64,000 nt of DNA from Candidatus Rokuibacteriota bacterium (GTDB taxonomy: Bacteria > Methylomirabilota > Methylomirabilia > Rokubacteriales > CSP1-6): NCBI GenBank assembly GCA_003220535.1, contig QHSU01000065.1:62001-126000 (forward strand), given 5' to 3'. Position 1 is the first letter of the stretch. The number at the start of each line of letters is the position of its first letter. Of the stretch, positions 52,696-62,199 are shown piece by piece. Position numbers and translations under genes: made by a program. The notes under the pieces are model-generated. The model was not told where the DNA came from, made no database searches, and saw only the letters and a program-made list of their open reading frames with translations.

Positions 52696-53880
52696 GTGAA
52701 GATCGCGTATTTCGACTGTCCGAGTGGGGCGGCGGGCGACATGATCATGGCGTCGCTCGTGGACGCGGGCGTCCCGCTGGCGGCCCTGCGCGCCGAGCTC
52801 GCCAAGCTGTCCCTCGAGGGCTGGACGCTCACCGCACGCGAGGTCCGCAAGGGCGCATTCCGCGCCACGAAGGTCGACGTCGAGGTCGACCCGGGCGCCC
52901 ACCACCATCGGCGGTCGCTCCGCGACATCCTCCAGATCTTCGAGCGAAGCTCGCTCGAGGCGAGCGTGAAGGAACGGGCGACGCGTATCTTCACACGGCT
53001 CGCCGACGCCGAGGCGCGCGTCCACGGCACGGACCGCGAGGCGGTGCACTTCCACGATGTCGGCGCGGTCGACGCGATCATCGACGTCACGGGCGGGGTC
53101 ATCGCGCTCGATCTGGCAGGGGTCGCGGCGGTGCACGTCTCCGCGCTGCCGCTCGGTGGCGGGCTCGTCGACGGCCCTCACGGCAAGATCCCGGTGCCGG
53201 GCCCCGGCACCGCCGAGCTCCTCCGTGGCTTTCCAGTCGTGGACACGGGCGTCAGGGCCGAGCTCGTCACGCCCACGGGCGCGGCGATCCTCACCACGCT
53301 GGCGGCCTCGGCGGGGCGGATGCCGCCGCTCACCGTCGAGGCCGTGGGCTACGGCGCGGGCACGATCGATTTACCCGACACGCCCAACATCCTGCGTTGC
53401 TTCCTCGGCGAGACGATCGTGGGCGTTGCGGGCGACGAGACCGTCCTCCAGGTCGAGACGACCATCGACGACATGTCGCCCCAGCTCTACGAGACGCTGA
53501 TCGAGCGCGTGTTCGACGCCGGCGCTCTCGACGTGTTCCTCCAGCCCGTGATCATGAAGCGGGGCCGGCCCGGCGTCGTCGTGACCGCGCTGTGCGTGCC
53601 CGAGCGCGTCGGGGACCTGTCTCGGGCGCTCTTCGAAGAGTCGACGACGATCGGCGTGCGGTGGTCGGAGTGGCGCCGGGCGCGCCTCGAGCGCGACGTG
53701 GTCGTGCTGACGACGGCGTACGGCGCGATCCCCTTCAAGGTCTCGCGCCTCGGCGGACGGATCGTGACCGTCACGCCCGAGTTCGCCGACGTCGCGCGCA
53801 TCGCCCGAGAGAAATCGTTGCCGGTGCGTGAGGTCCTCGACCAGGCCCGCGCCGACGGCCGACGCCTGCTCGGTCCATAG
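52696..53880 (+). CDS. larC: LarC, nickel insertion enzyme
   Basis: 394 residues, unbroken: unlike Lactobacillus, no frameshift separates LarC1 and LarC2. 'FDCPSGAAGDMIMASLVDAG', 'HFHDVGAVDAIIDV' and 'ETTIDDMSPQLYE' are family blocks, and a His-rich spot 'AHHHRRS' is present. LarC inserts nickel in a CTP-dependent step to complete the pincer cofactor. The start GTG 52696 lies 23 bases after the inverted repeat, with no convincing binding site nearby. No LarA racemase gene is present here, so the client enzyme is elsewhere. Confidence 0.92.
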   Translation: MKIAYFDCPSGAAGDMIMASLVDAGVPLAALRAELAKLSLEGWTLTAREVRKGAFRATKVDVEVDPGAHHHRRSLRDILQIFERSSLEASVKERATRIFTRLADAEARVHGTDREAVHFHDVGAVDAIIDVTGGVIALDLAGVAAVHVSALPLGGGLVDGPHGKIPVPGPGTAELLRGFPVVDTGVRAELVTPTGAAILTTLAASAGRMPPLTVEAVGYGAGTIDLPDTPNILRCFLGETIVGVAGDETVLQVETTIDDMSPQLYETLIERVFDAGALDVFLQPVIMKRGRPGVVVTALCVPERVGDLSRALFEESTTIGVRWSEWRRARLERDVVVLTTAYGAIPFKVSRLGGRIVTVTPEFADVARIAREKSLPVREVLDQARADGRRLLGP

Positions 53881-53883
53881 CCG

Positions 53884-53919
53884 GCCCCCGTTGACACGCC
53901 GGGGGCGAAGTCTTACCCT
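53884..53919 (+). promoter_or_regulatory. Promoter of the cox operon with -35 inside a hairpin
   Basis: TTGACA (53891-53896) and TACCCT (53914-53919) are 17 bp apart. The -35 box lies in the loop between GCCCCC (53884-53889) and GGGGGC (53900-53905), an inverted repeat that may also terminate larC or bind a regulator. Confidence 0.55.
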
Positions 53920-53984
53920 CTGACGCGCCAGATCGGGGCGACCCAGGGCCTGCTCTCAAACCGCCGAATCCCGGAGGATGAGTC

Positions 53985-54461
<477 letters not shown>

Positions 54462-54470
54462 GGGGACGCC

Positions 54471-56870
54471 ATGGCAACCGTCGCCGCTGACCGTCTATTC
54501 GGCAAGTCGATCAAGCGACGTGAGGACCCGCGCTTCATCACCGGGCGAGGCCAGTACGTCGACGATTTGAAGCTTCCCGGAATGACGTATGCCGCGTTCG
54601 TGCGCAGCCCGCACGCGCATGCGCGCATCCGGAAGATCGACACGGCGGCGGCGCTGCGGCACCCCGGGGTCGTCGCCGTCTTCACGGGCAAGGACATGAC
54701 GGGCGTCAACTCGCTGCCCTGCGGCTGGGACCTCCGGAAGGAGAAGAAGATCCCGGGCGTCGTCCAGGACCTCGCGATCGTGCCCCACATGCCCCTCACG
54801 TCGGACGTCGCCCGGCACGTGGGCGACCCGGTGGCCGTGGTGATCGCCGACAGCCAGTCCGCCGCGATCGACGCCGCCGAAATGGTGCAGGTGGACTGGG
54901 AGCCCCTGCCCTCAGTGACCATCACCGAGAAGGCGGGGCAGTCGAGCGCGCCCCAGCTCCACGCCGGTGCGCCGGGCAACGTCGCCTTCAAGTGGGAGAT
55001 CGGCGACCGCGCCGCCACCGACGCCGCCTTCAAGAGCGCGGCGGTGACGGTGAAGAAGCGCATCGTCAACCAGCGCCTCGTCGCCAACGCCATGGAGCCC
55101 CGCGCGTGCGTGGCCCGCTACGAGGACGCGACCGGCGATCTGACGCTCTGGGTGACGTCCCAGAACCCGCACGTGCACCGGCTGCTCATGTGCGCCTTCG
55201 TGCTCGGGATCCCCGAGCACAAGGTGCGGGTGATCGCGCCCGACGTCGGCGGCGGGTTCGGCTCGAAGATCTTTCTCTACAACGAGGAGGTCGTCTGCTC
55301 CTGGGCCTCCCGCCGGCTCAAGCGCCCGGTGCGATGGACGGCCAGCCGTCGCGAGGCGTATCTCACCGACGCCCACGGGCGGGATCACGTGACCGACGCC
55401 GAGATTGCGCTGGCCCGCGACGGCAAGATGCTCGGTCTCCGCGTGAAGACCACGGCCAACCTCGGCGCCTACCTCTCGACCTTCGCGCCAGCGGTGCCGA
55501 CCTTCCTCTATGGCACGCTGCTCAACGGCGTCTACACGATCGGCGCGATCCACTGCGAGGTGATGGGCGTCTTCTCCAACACGACCGCGGTCGATGCCTA
55601 CCGCGGCGCCGGTCGGCCGGAGGCCTGCTACGCCATCGAGCGGATCGTCGAGGCGGGTGCGCGGGGTCTCGGGATGGACGTCGCGGAGCTGCGGAAGAAG
55701 AACTTCATCCCGAAGTTCTCCGGTGCTTACCAGACGCACGTCGCCGTCAGCTACGACAGCGGCGACTACGGGGCGGCCTTCGACCGGATGCTCCAGATGC
55801 TCGACTACCGGAAGTTCCGCGCCGAGCAGGAGGCCGCCCGCAAGCAAGGCCGGCTACTGGGCATCGGGTTCTCGGCCTATATCGAAGCGTGCTCGATCGC
55901 GCCGTCGAAGCTCGTCGGCGCGCTCGGCGCCGGCGCCGGCCTCTACGAGTCTGGGAAAGTCCGCGTGCATCCGACCGGCATGGTCACCGTGTTCACCGGC
56001 TCGCACTCGCACGGGCAGGGCCACGAGACCACGTTCGCCCAGCTCGTGGCCGACAAGCTCGGCATCCCGATCGAGCAGGTCGACATCGTCCACGGCGACA
56101 CCGGGTCAGTCGCTTTCGGCATGGGCACCTACGGCAGCCGCTCGGCCTCGGTCGGAGGCACCGCCATCCTCATGTCGCTCAACAAGGTCATCGAGAAGGG
56201 CAAGCGGATCGCAGCGCACCTGCTCGAGGCGGCGCCGGGCGACATCGATTTTTCGGGTGGCCAGTTCTCCGTGAAGGGCGCGCCGGGCAAGGCGGTGCCG
56301 TTCGGCGCCGTGTCCCTCACGGCGTACGTGCCGCACAACTATCCGGAGGGCCTCGAGCCCGGGCTCGAGGAGACGTCGTTCTACGATCCCTCGAACTTCT
56401 GTTTTCCGTTCGGCGCCCACGCCTGCGTCGTCGAGGTGGAGCGGGACACGGGCAATATCCGCATCCTCCGTTACCTGGCGGTGGACGACGTCGGCAACGT
56501 CATCAACCCGATGATCGTGGATGGGATGGTCCACGGCGGAATCGCCCAGGGCGTCGGCCAGGCGCTGTGCGAGGGGGCCGTGTACGACGGCCAGTCCGGC
56601 CAGCTCGTGACGGGCAGCATGATGGACTACGCGCTGCCCAAGGCGGACATGCTGCCGATGTACGAGACCGACCGGACCGTCACGCCGACCCCGGTCAATC
56701 CGATGGGCGTCAAGGGCGCGGGGGAGACCGGGACGATCGCGTCGCCCCCGGCGGTCGTGAACGCCGTGGTGGACGCGCTCGCGCCGCTCGGCGTGGATCA
56801 CATCGAGGCGATGCCGCTGACCGCCGAGCGGGTGTGGACAATCATCCAGGGCGCGAAGGGCGCCCGCTAA
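54471..56870 (+). CDS. coxL: Form II CoxL-like molybdenum hydroxylase large subunit
   Basis: 799 residues: aldehyde oxidase/xanthine dehydrogenase domains with 'GGGFGSKI' and the molybdenum-cofactor loops. The diagnostic active-site loop is AYRGAGR at 376-382, the form II signature, not the AYxCSFR loop of true form I CO dehydrogenase that binds copper. Form II enzymes may oxidise CO poorly or act on other substrates such as aldehydes, purines or aromatic acids. The conserved Glu in 'GAGETG' near the C-terminus is present. Substrate unknown. Confidence 0.93.
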   Translation: MATVAADRLFGKSIKRREDPRFITGRGQYVDDLKLPGMTYAAFVRSPHAHARIRKIDTAAALRHPGVVAVFTGKDMTGVNSLPCGWDLRKEKKIPGVVQDLAIVPHMPLTSDVARHVGDPVAVVIADSQSAAIDAAEMVQVDWEPLPSVTITEKAGQSSAPQLHAGAPGNVAFKWEIGDRAATDAAFKSAAVTVKKRIVNQRLVANAMEPRACVARYEDATGDLTLWVTSQNPHVHRLLMCAFVLGIPEHKVRVIAPDVGGGFGSKIFLYNEEVVCSWASRRLKRPVRWTASRREAYLTDAHGRDHVTDAEIALARDGKMLGLRVKTTANLGAYLSTFAPAVPTFLYGTLLNGVYTIGAIHCEVMGVFSNTTAVDAYRGAGRPEACYAIERIVEAGARGLGMDVAELRKKNFIPKFSGAYQTHVAVSYDSGDYGAAFDRMLQMLDYRKFRAEQEAARKQGRLLGIGFSAYIEACSIAPSKLVGALGAGAGLYESGKVRVHPTGMVTVFTGSHSHGQGHETTFAQLVADKLGIPIEQVDIVHGDTGSVAFGMGTYGSRSASVGGTAILMSLNKVIEKGKRIAAHLLEAAPGDIDFSGGQFSVKGAPGKAVPFGAVSLTAYVPHNYPEGLEPGLEETSFYDPSNFCFPFGAHACVVEVERDTGNIRILRYLAVDDVGNVINPMIVDGMVHGGIAQGVGQALCEGAVYDGQSGQLVTGSMMDYALPKADMLPMYETDRTVTPTPVNPMGVKGAGETGTIASPPAVVNAVVDALAPLGVDHIEAMPLTAERVWTIIQGAKGAR

Positions 56871-56894
56871 CGACTCGACACTGAGGAGAGCGAC

Positions 56895-57764
56895 ATGTAT
56901 CCAGCCGCGTTCGAGTACCACGCACCGAGCAGCGTCAAGGAAGCGCTGGGCCTCCTCGGCAAGCACAAGGACGACGCCAAGCTGCTGGCCGGCGGCCACA
57001 GCCTGATCCCGATGATGAAGCTGCGGCTGGCCCAGCCGAAGCACCTGATCGATCTGCGGAAGGTCCCCGGGCTCTCCGGGATCAAGCAGGACGGGAACGT
57101 GCTGGCGATCGGCGCGATGACCACCCACTGGGAGGTCGAGTCCTCGTCGGTCGTGAAGTCGAAGCTCGCGGTACTCTCGGAGGTGGCCAGCGTCATCGGC
57201 GACCCGGCGGTGAGGAACCGCGGCACGGTCGGCGGCTCGCTCGCCCACGCCGATCCGGCGGCGGACTACCCGGCGGCGATGATTGCGCTCGGCGCCGAGA
57301 TGGTCTGCGAGGGGGCGAAGGGGCGGCGCACGGTGAAGGTGGACGACTGGTTCAAGGGGCTGATGGCCACCGCCGTCGGCGAGGACGAGATCCTCGTCGA
57401 GGTCCGCGTGCCCGTTCTGGCCGCGAGCAGCGGCGCCGCGTACATGAAGTTCCCGCACCCGGCCTCGCGCTTCGCGGTCGTCGGCGTCGCCGCTGCGGTC
57501 ACGCTCGACGGCAAGGGCGCCTGCTCGAAGGCGTCGATCGGCATCACCGGCGCGGGCACGAAGGCCGTGCGGGCCAAGGGCGTCGAGGCCGGATGCACCG
57601 GCAAGAAGCTGGACGCGGCGGCGATCGAGGCGGCCGCCCAGAAGGCTGCCGAGGGCGTCGACGTGCAGGCCGACCTTCAGGGATCCGTCGAGTACAAGTC
57701 GCACCTCTGCCGCGTGTTCGCCAAGCGCGCGATCACGGAAGCGGTCAAGCGCGCTGGCGGGTAG
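56895..57764 (+). CDS. coxM: Molybdenum hydroxylase FAD subunit (CoxM-like)
   Basis: 289 residues with FAD-binding 'AGGHSLIPMMKLRLAQP' and 'GTVGGSLAHADPAADYPAA', then a CO_deh_flav_C domain. It completes the SLM trimer with the two genes upstream and passes electrons to a quinone or other acceptor. The gap to coxL is 24 bases, with GAGGAG before the ATG. Confidence 0.94.
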   Translation: MYPAAFEYHAPSSVKEALGLLGKHKDDAKLLAGGHSLIPMMKLRLAQPKHLIDLRKVPGLSGIKQDGNVLAIGAMTTHWEVESSSVVKSKLAVLSEVASVIGDPAVRNRGTVGGSLAHADPAADYPAAMIALGAEMVCEGAKGRRTVKVDDWFKGLMATAVGEDEILVEVRVPVLAASSGAAYMKFPHPASRFAVVGVAAAVTLDGKGACSKASIGITGAGTKAVRAKGVEAGCTGKKLDAAAIEAAAQKAAEGVDVQADLQGSVEYKSHLCRVFAKRAITEAVKRAGG

Positions 57765-57944
57765 TCGGTAGGGGGGCAACAGGGGGCGGCCTCGACCACG
57801 GGGGCGGCGCACAGGATCGGGCGCGATGCGCCCGAGCGCCGCTGACCCCACGGGTCGGGGCCGACCCCCTGGACGTCACGATGCTCGCAACCTCCGCCTC
57901 CCGGCAGGGCCTCACGGTATCGCAGTCCTGACCCTCTTCGACGC
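57765..57944. other. 180-bp gap with GC hairpins between coxM and mocA
   Basis: No gene. CGGGCGC/GCGCCCG (57818-57824 with 57828-57834) forms a 7-bp hairpin and GGGTCG..CGACCC (57852-57867) another. They may attenuate transcription between the structural and accessory genes; neither has a T run. Confidence 0.45.
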
Positions 57945-58520
57945 GTGATCGCGGGAATCGTGCTGGCGGCGGGGCTTGCGCGCCGCATGGGGCGACAGAA
58001 GCTCCTGCTGCAGCTCCAGGGCAAGGCCCTCGTGCGCTGGGCTGTCGAGCGGATCCTCGGCCACGTCGAGGACGTCGTCATCGTGACCGGTCCGGACGAC
58101 ACGGCGATCCGCCAGGCGCTCTCGGATCTGGCCGTCCGCTTCGTCGTGAATCCACGCCCCCAGGACGGCCAGGGCACCTCCATCGCCGTCGGCGTCGGCG
58201 CGCTCAAGCCGTGGACGCGCGCCGCGGTGATCGCGCTCGGGGACCAGCCGCGACTCCCTGACGCTGTCGTGCGCGCGCTGCTCGAGGGCTTCCAGCGCTC
58301 GGGCAAGGCGATCGTCGCGCCCCTCTACCAGGGCGTGCAAGGCACGCCGGTCGTCTTCTCGTCCGAAGTTTTCGCCGAGCTCCGCGTGCTGACCGGCGAC
58401 GCTGGCGCCCGAGCCGTGGTGAGGGCGCAGCCCGAGCGCGTCGAGACCGTGGCCTTCGATCTCGCGATGCCGCCCGACGTGGACACGCCGGAAGACTACG
58501 CGAAGCTTCATGTACAATAG
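57945..58520 (+). CDS. MobA-like molybdenum cofactor nucleotidyltransferase (MocA)
   Basis: 191 residues of NTP_transf_3 fold: 'IAGIVLAAGLARRMGRQKLLL' (nucleotide loop), 'VIALGDQPRLPDA' and 'GTPVVFS'. MocA attaches CMP to molybdopterin for xanthine-oxidase family enzymes, and its cox operon position supports this over MobA (GMP). GTG 57945 is used. coxD follows 6 bases after its stop. Confidence 0.85.
   Translation: MIAGIVLAAGLARRMGRQKLLLQLQGKALVRWAVERILGHVEDVVIVTGPDDTAIRQALSDLAVRFVVNPRPQDGQGTSIAVGVGALKPWTRAAVIALGDQPRLPDAVVRALLEGFQRSGKAIVAPLYQGVQGTPVVFSSEVFAELRVLTGDAGARAVVRAQPERVETVAFDLAMPPDVDTPEDYAKLHVQ
58513..58518 (+). promoter_or_regulatory. Leaderless -10 box for coxD
   Basis: TACAAT ends 8 nt before ATG 58527, within the last codons of mocA, so coxD can be transcribed on its own. 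Confidence 0.5.
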
Positions 58521-58526
58521 CTAGCC

Positions 58527-60896
58527 ATGCGCGAAGAGATCCGGAAGATCCAGGAGCTGATGGAAGCGGCCGAGTACGTCACCGACGCACCGGTCGCGAC
58601 GTCCGTTCACCTCGCGATGCGCCTGCGCAAGCCGCTGCTCATCGAAGGTCCGGCGGGCGTCGGCAAGACCGAAGTCGCCAAGGTGATGGCGCGGATGCTC
58701 GGGACGAATTTGATCCGGCTCCAGTGTTACGAAGGGCTCGACGTCTCCACCGCGCTCTACGAGTGGAACTACCAGAAGCAGCTCCTGCACATCAAGCTCG
58801 AGGAAGCCGGCCACAACAACCGAGGGATGCTCGAGAAGGAGCACGAGATCTTCTCGGAGCCGTTCTTGCTCCGCCGACCGTTGCTCCAGGCGATCACGCA
58901 GAATTCACAGCCGCCGGTGCTCCTGGTCGACGAGGTCGATCGATGCGTGGCCGCGAGCACGCTGGTTGCGACGACTGGTGGGGTCAAGCGCGCAGAAGAC
59001 ATCCGACCCGGAGACGAGCTGATCAGCTTTTCCCCCGAACGATTCCGTCTCACGCGCTCTCGCGTGCGGAAAGTCATCCCGAGGCAGACCGCCGACGTCC
59101 GGCGGATCATCGTAGGCGGCCGGACTCTCGAGGTGACGCCGGAGCACAAGTTCGCTCGATACACAGAGGACGGGTTCGAGGTTGTTCGCGCCGCTGATCT
59201 GCGTGCATCGGACCGACTTCCGTTGTCGAAGGGTGTGGAGCTGGGCCCCGAATCCGAACCGAGCTTCGAGTTCGACGACAACATGGTCAAGATCACCGCG
59301 CGCGGCAAAGCGCTGCTCCATGGCGCGTACCGGCGCTCTGGTCTCACCTACGAGGAGATCGCGCAACGGGTCGGCGTGTCGAGGACGCACCTGCGTAACG
59401 TGCTCCAGCCGCGGTCCTTCCGAGATTCGCTCCGTGCCGGGGTGCTCGCGAAGCTGACGGCTGAGCTTGGTGTTTCCGAGCAGCTCGTGGGCATCGAGCA
59501 CACCGGTGGGCTGCGGATCGATCAGTGCGTGGCGTTCTTCGAGATCCTCGGATACATCGTTGCGGACGGCTGCTTTACGAGCGACCGGTTGTGCATTTCC
59601 GACAAGGACCGCCGCAACATCGAGCTGTACGCCGAGAAGTTCGAGAAGGCCTTCGGCGTGCGGCCGCGGATCATCCCGGGACCGCACCGGAATTTCGAGC
59701 TCACCTACCATTCGCTGCCGCTGGGCCGCTTCTTGCGCCGGGTGCTCGGCGCCGGCATGGTCCGAAGCCGTGACCGGTTGGTCCCGGACTTCGTGTTCGC
59801 GCTGTCTCGGGAGAAGCGCGCAGGGTTCGTCCGCGGCTACTTCGACGGCGAAGGGTGGGTCGGCGATCATCAGGTGTGCGCCGCCTCCGCCTCGTCGTAC
59901 CTCCTGACCGGAATCCAACAACTGCTCAGCTCCTTGGGGGTGGAGGGCCGGATCTCGAAAATCAAGAGTCACCCCAGGGGTTTCGGCAAGGGGACCTACT
60001 TCAGTCTGGCCGTGGCCGACATCCCGGCCTTCATGGACGCGGTCGGATTCGATGCCTCGGCTAAACGAGCTCGCGCGGGTGGCCTCGAAGCGCCCGCGTT
60101 CAGTCGGACGGAGACATTGCCGAGTGCGCCGGTGGTGGCGGCACTCCGTCAGATCAGCGCGCAGAGCGTGTTGGGTCAGATCCCCGGACACCAGACGATC
60201 TATGACATCCTCTCTGAGCGCGTGAGGCCCAACGTGGGGTCGCTCCGCAGGATTGCCGAGTCTTTCGGTACGCCGGCGCTGAAGGACCTTTTGGCGCGGG
60301 GTGTGGTTCTCGAGGAAGTGACCTCGGTCGAGACGGTCACCGCGACTCAGACCGTCTACGATTTCGTGCTCGAGGGCCATCCCTACTTCGTCGCCAACCA
60401 GGTCGTCACCCACAACTGCGATGAAGAATTCGAGGCATTTATGCTCGAGGTCTTCTCCGACTGGCAGGTGACGATTCCGGAGATCGGGACGATCAAGGCG
60501 ACGCATCCCCCGCACGTCATCCTGACCTCGAATCGCACCCGCGAGCTGTCCGACGCGCTCCGGCGGCGATGTCTCTATCTCTGGATCGACTATCCGACGC
60601 CGGACAAGGAGATCCGGATCATCGCGCGCAAGGTGCCGGGGATCAACGGGCGGCTGGCGCGCGAGATCGCGAAGTTCATGGAGACGCTGCGCCAGGTGCG
60701 GCTGGCGAAGGTGCCGGGCGTGGCCGAGACCCTCGACTGGGCCCAGGCGCTCGCGTCCCTCCACGCGGACCACATCGACGAGCCGCTCGTCGCCGAGACA
60801 CTCGGCTGCGTGCTGAAGGACGTCGACGACATGAAGCGCTTCCGCGCCGAGGTCGCGAAGGCCGGGCTCAGCCCGTTCCTGCCCGCACCGAGCTAG
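58527..60896 (+). CDS. coxD: CoxD-like MoxR AAA+ ATPase precursor with intein
   Basis: 789 residues, of which the extein parts add up to 298, the normal size of CoxD. Residues 1-139 carry Walker A 'GPAGVGKT' (41-48) and end in Walker B 'LLVDEVDR'; residues 631-789 resume with 'CDEEFEAF' and include 'TSNRTRELSDALRRR', the sensor/arginine-finger region. Residues 140-630 are an intein. CoxD helps assemble the sulfurated molybdenum-copper active site of CO dehydrogenase; its role with form II enzymes is inferred. The ATPase is active only after protein splicing. Confidence 0.93.
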   Translation: MREEIRKIQELMEAAEYVTDAPVATSVHLAMRLRKPLLIEGPAGVGKTEVAKVMARMLGTNLIRLQCYEGLDVSTALYEWNYQKQLLHIKLEEAGHNNRGMLEKEHEIFSEPFLLRRPLLQAITQNSQPPVLLVDEVDRCVAASTLVATTGGVKRAEDIRPGDELISFSPERFRLTRSRVRKVIPRQTADVRRIIVGGRTLEVTPEHKFARYTEDGFEVVRAADLRASDRLPLSKGVELGPESEPSFEFDDNMVKITARGKALLHGAYRRSGLTYEEIAQRVGVSRTHLRNVLQPRSFRDSLRAGVLAKLTAELGVSEQLVGIEHTGGLRIDQCVAFFEILGYIVADGCFTSDRLCISDKDRRNIELYAEKFEKAFGVRPRIIPGPHRNFELTYHSLPLGRFLRRVLGAGMVRSRDRLVPDFVFALSREKRAGFVRGYFDGEGWVGDHQVCAASASSYLLTGIQQLLSSLGVEGRISKIKSHPRGFGKGTYFSLAVADIPAFMDAVGFDASAKRARAGGLEAPAFSRTETLPSAPVVAALRQISAQSVLGQIPGHQTIYDILSERVRPNVGSLRRIAESFGTPALKDLLARGVVLEEVTSVETVTATQTVYDFVLEGHPYFVANQVVTHNCDEEFEAFMLEVFSDWQVTIPEIGTIKATHPPHVILTSNRTRELSDALRRRCLYLWIDYPTPDKEIRIIARKVPGINGRLAREIAKFMETLRQVRLAKVPGVAETLDWAQALASLHADHIDEPLVAETLGCVLKDVDDMKRFRAEVAKAGLSPFLPAPS
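58944..60416 (+). mobile_element. Intein with LAGLIDADG homing endonuclease in coxD
   Basis: 491 residues. Splicing motifs: N-terminal Cys1 ('CVAASTLVATTGG'), block B 'LEVTPEHKFA' with the Thr and His, and C-terminal 'VYDFVLEGHPYFVANQVVTHN' type block ending His-Asn before Cys+1. The endonuclease has two LAGLIDADG-like motifs, 'ILGYIVADGCF' and 'FVRGYFDGEGW', with both Asp residues, so it may still be active. A helix-turn-helix segment ('YEEIAQRVGVSRTHLRNVL') precedes the first. The insertion point is immediately after Walker B, a highly conserved site favoured by inteins. Confidence 0.95.
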
Positions 60897-60899
60897 GCG

Positions 60900-62039
60900 G
60901 TGGCGCGCGAGCTGTCGGCGGCGGTTGCACGCTTCGCGACGCTGCTCAGGCGGTCCGGGCTCCCGGTGACGCTGGTCGAGGTCACCGACGCGGTCCGCGC
61001 TCTGGACCATCTCGATATCGCAGATCGCCGGGAGCTCTACCTCGGCCTCCGCGCCGTCTTCGTCACCCGACCCGAAGAGGTTCCCCCGTTCGACCGGTGT
61101 TTCGAGGCGTTCTGGCGCGTGGCCGCGAATGGGGAGGAGGATCAGTCCGGGTTCATTCCGGCCCCATCGCTCGAGGACGTCGAGAATCCCGGCGTCGTCA
61201 AGTCGGGACAGAAGCGCGAGGCGCTGGCCCTCGACTCGTGGGGCGAGGACGAGGCGGCCGAATCGGGTGATCCGCTCAGCGTCCCCCTGGCGTCCGAGGC
61301 CGAAGGGCTCGTGAACCAGGATTTCTCCACGTTCGGCGCCGACCAGCTCGACGAGCTGCTCAAGCTCACCGTCAAGATCGCGCGCCGACTCGCTCACCGC
61401 ATGAGCCGCCGCCGACGTCCGGTGAAGCGGCGGGGTCGAGTCGATCTCCGGCGCACCTTGCGCGCGAACCTCACGCGGGGCGACCTCATCGAGCTGCGCT
61501 ACCGGGAGCGGAAGCGCAAGAAGGTTCGGCTCGTCCTGCTCTGCGACGTCTCGGGCTCGATGGACCTCTACAGCCGCTTCCTGCTCCAGTTCCTCTTTGC
61601 CCTCCAGAACGTCTTCGGCCGCGTGGAGACCTTCATCTTCTCGACGCGACTCACGCGCGTCACCGAGTTCCTCCGTGGGCGCTCCTACCGCCAGGTGCTT
61701 CGGCGGCTGACGGACGTGCGCGATTGGTCGGGCGGAACGCGGATCGGCGAATCGCTCGCTCAGTTCAATCGCGAGTGGCCGCACCTCGTCGATCGGCGGA
61801 CGATCGTGATCGTCCTGTCCGACGGGTGGGACACCGGTGAGCCCGACGTGCTCGCGTCCGAGCTCTTGCGGATCAAGCGGCGCGCGGCGCGGGTCATCTG
61901 GCTGAACCCGCTCCTCGGCAACCCCTCGTACGAGCCGCTCACGCGCGGCATGGCGGCGGCCCTGCCGTTGATCGACGACTTCGCCGCCGGCCACAACCTC
62001 GCGGCCCTGCGCGACCTCGCCGGCAAGCTGCACCTCTAG
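60900..62039 (+). CDS. coxE: CoxE-like VWA domain protein
   Basis: 379 residues. A C-terminal VWA_CoxE domain has the MIDAS motif 'CDVSGSMD' around residue 215, with later 'SGGTRIGESL' and 'LSDGWDTG'; the middle carries a basic stretch 'HRMSRRRRPVKRRGRVD'. CoxE works with the MoxR ATPase CoxD in maturation of the molybdenum enzyme. GTG 60900 follows the coxD stop by 3 bases. Confidence 0.93.
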   Translation: MARELSAAVARFATLLRRSGLPVTLVEVTDAVRALDHLDIADRRELYLGLRAVFVTRPEEVPPFDRCFEAFWRVAANGEEDQSGFIPAPSLEDVENPGVVKSGQKREALALDSWGEDEAAESGDPLSVPLASEAEGLVNQDFSTFGADQLDELLKLTVKIARRLAHRMSRRRRPVKRRGRVDLRRTLRANLTRGDLIELRYRERKRKKVRLVLLCDVSGSMDLYSRFLLQFLFALQNVFGRVETFIFSTRLTRVTEFLRGRSYRQVLRRLTDVRDWSGGTRIGESLAQFNREWPHLVDRRTIVIVLSDGWDTGEPDVLASELLRIKRRAARVIWLNPLLGNPSYEPLTRGMAAALPLIDDFAAGHNLAALRDLAGKLHL

Positions 62040-62199
62040 TCGGTCGTCGCGCCTCGGCCGGCGGCGCGATCTTCATTTGGCTCGCCTCGCACGCGGGGGC
62101 CCCAGCCCCCGGCCGTGCTCCGGCTCGCACTGCGGCCCGCGGCGCGCACGGAAGCGACAGGGATGCTTCCCGGCTCCGGTCGGCGTATCATTAGGTCTC
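62040..62199. other. 160-bp gap between coxE and xdhC
   Basis: Holds a GC hairpin CGGGGGC/GCCCCCG (62094-62100 with 62105-62111, loop CCCA) and, at 62186-62191, TATCAT located 8 nt before ATG 62200, so the xdhC unit has its own leaderless promoter. Confidence 0.55.

Noticed and set aside
54471..56870. Calling this a true aerobic CO dehydrogenase
   Set aside because: The active-site loop is AYRGAGR (form II); form I needs AYxCSFR.
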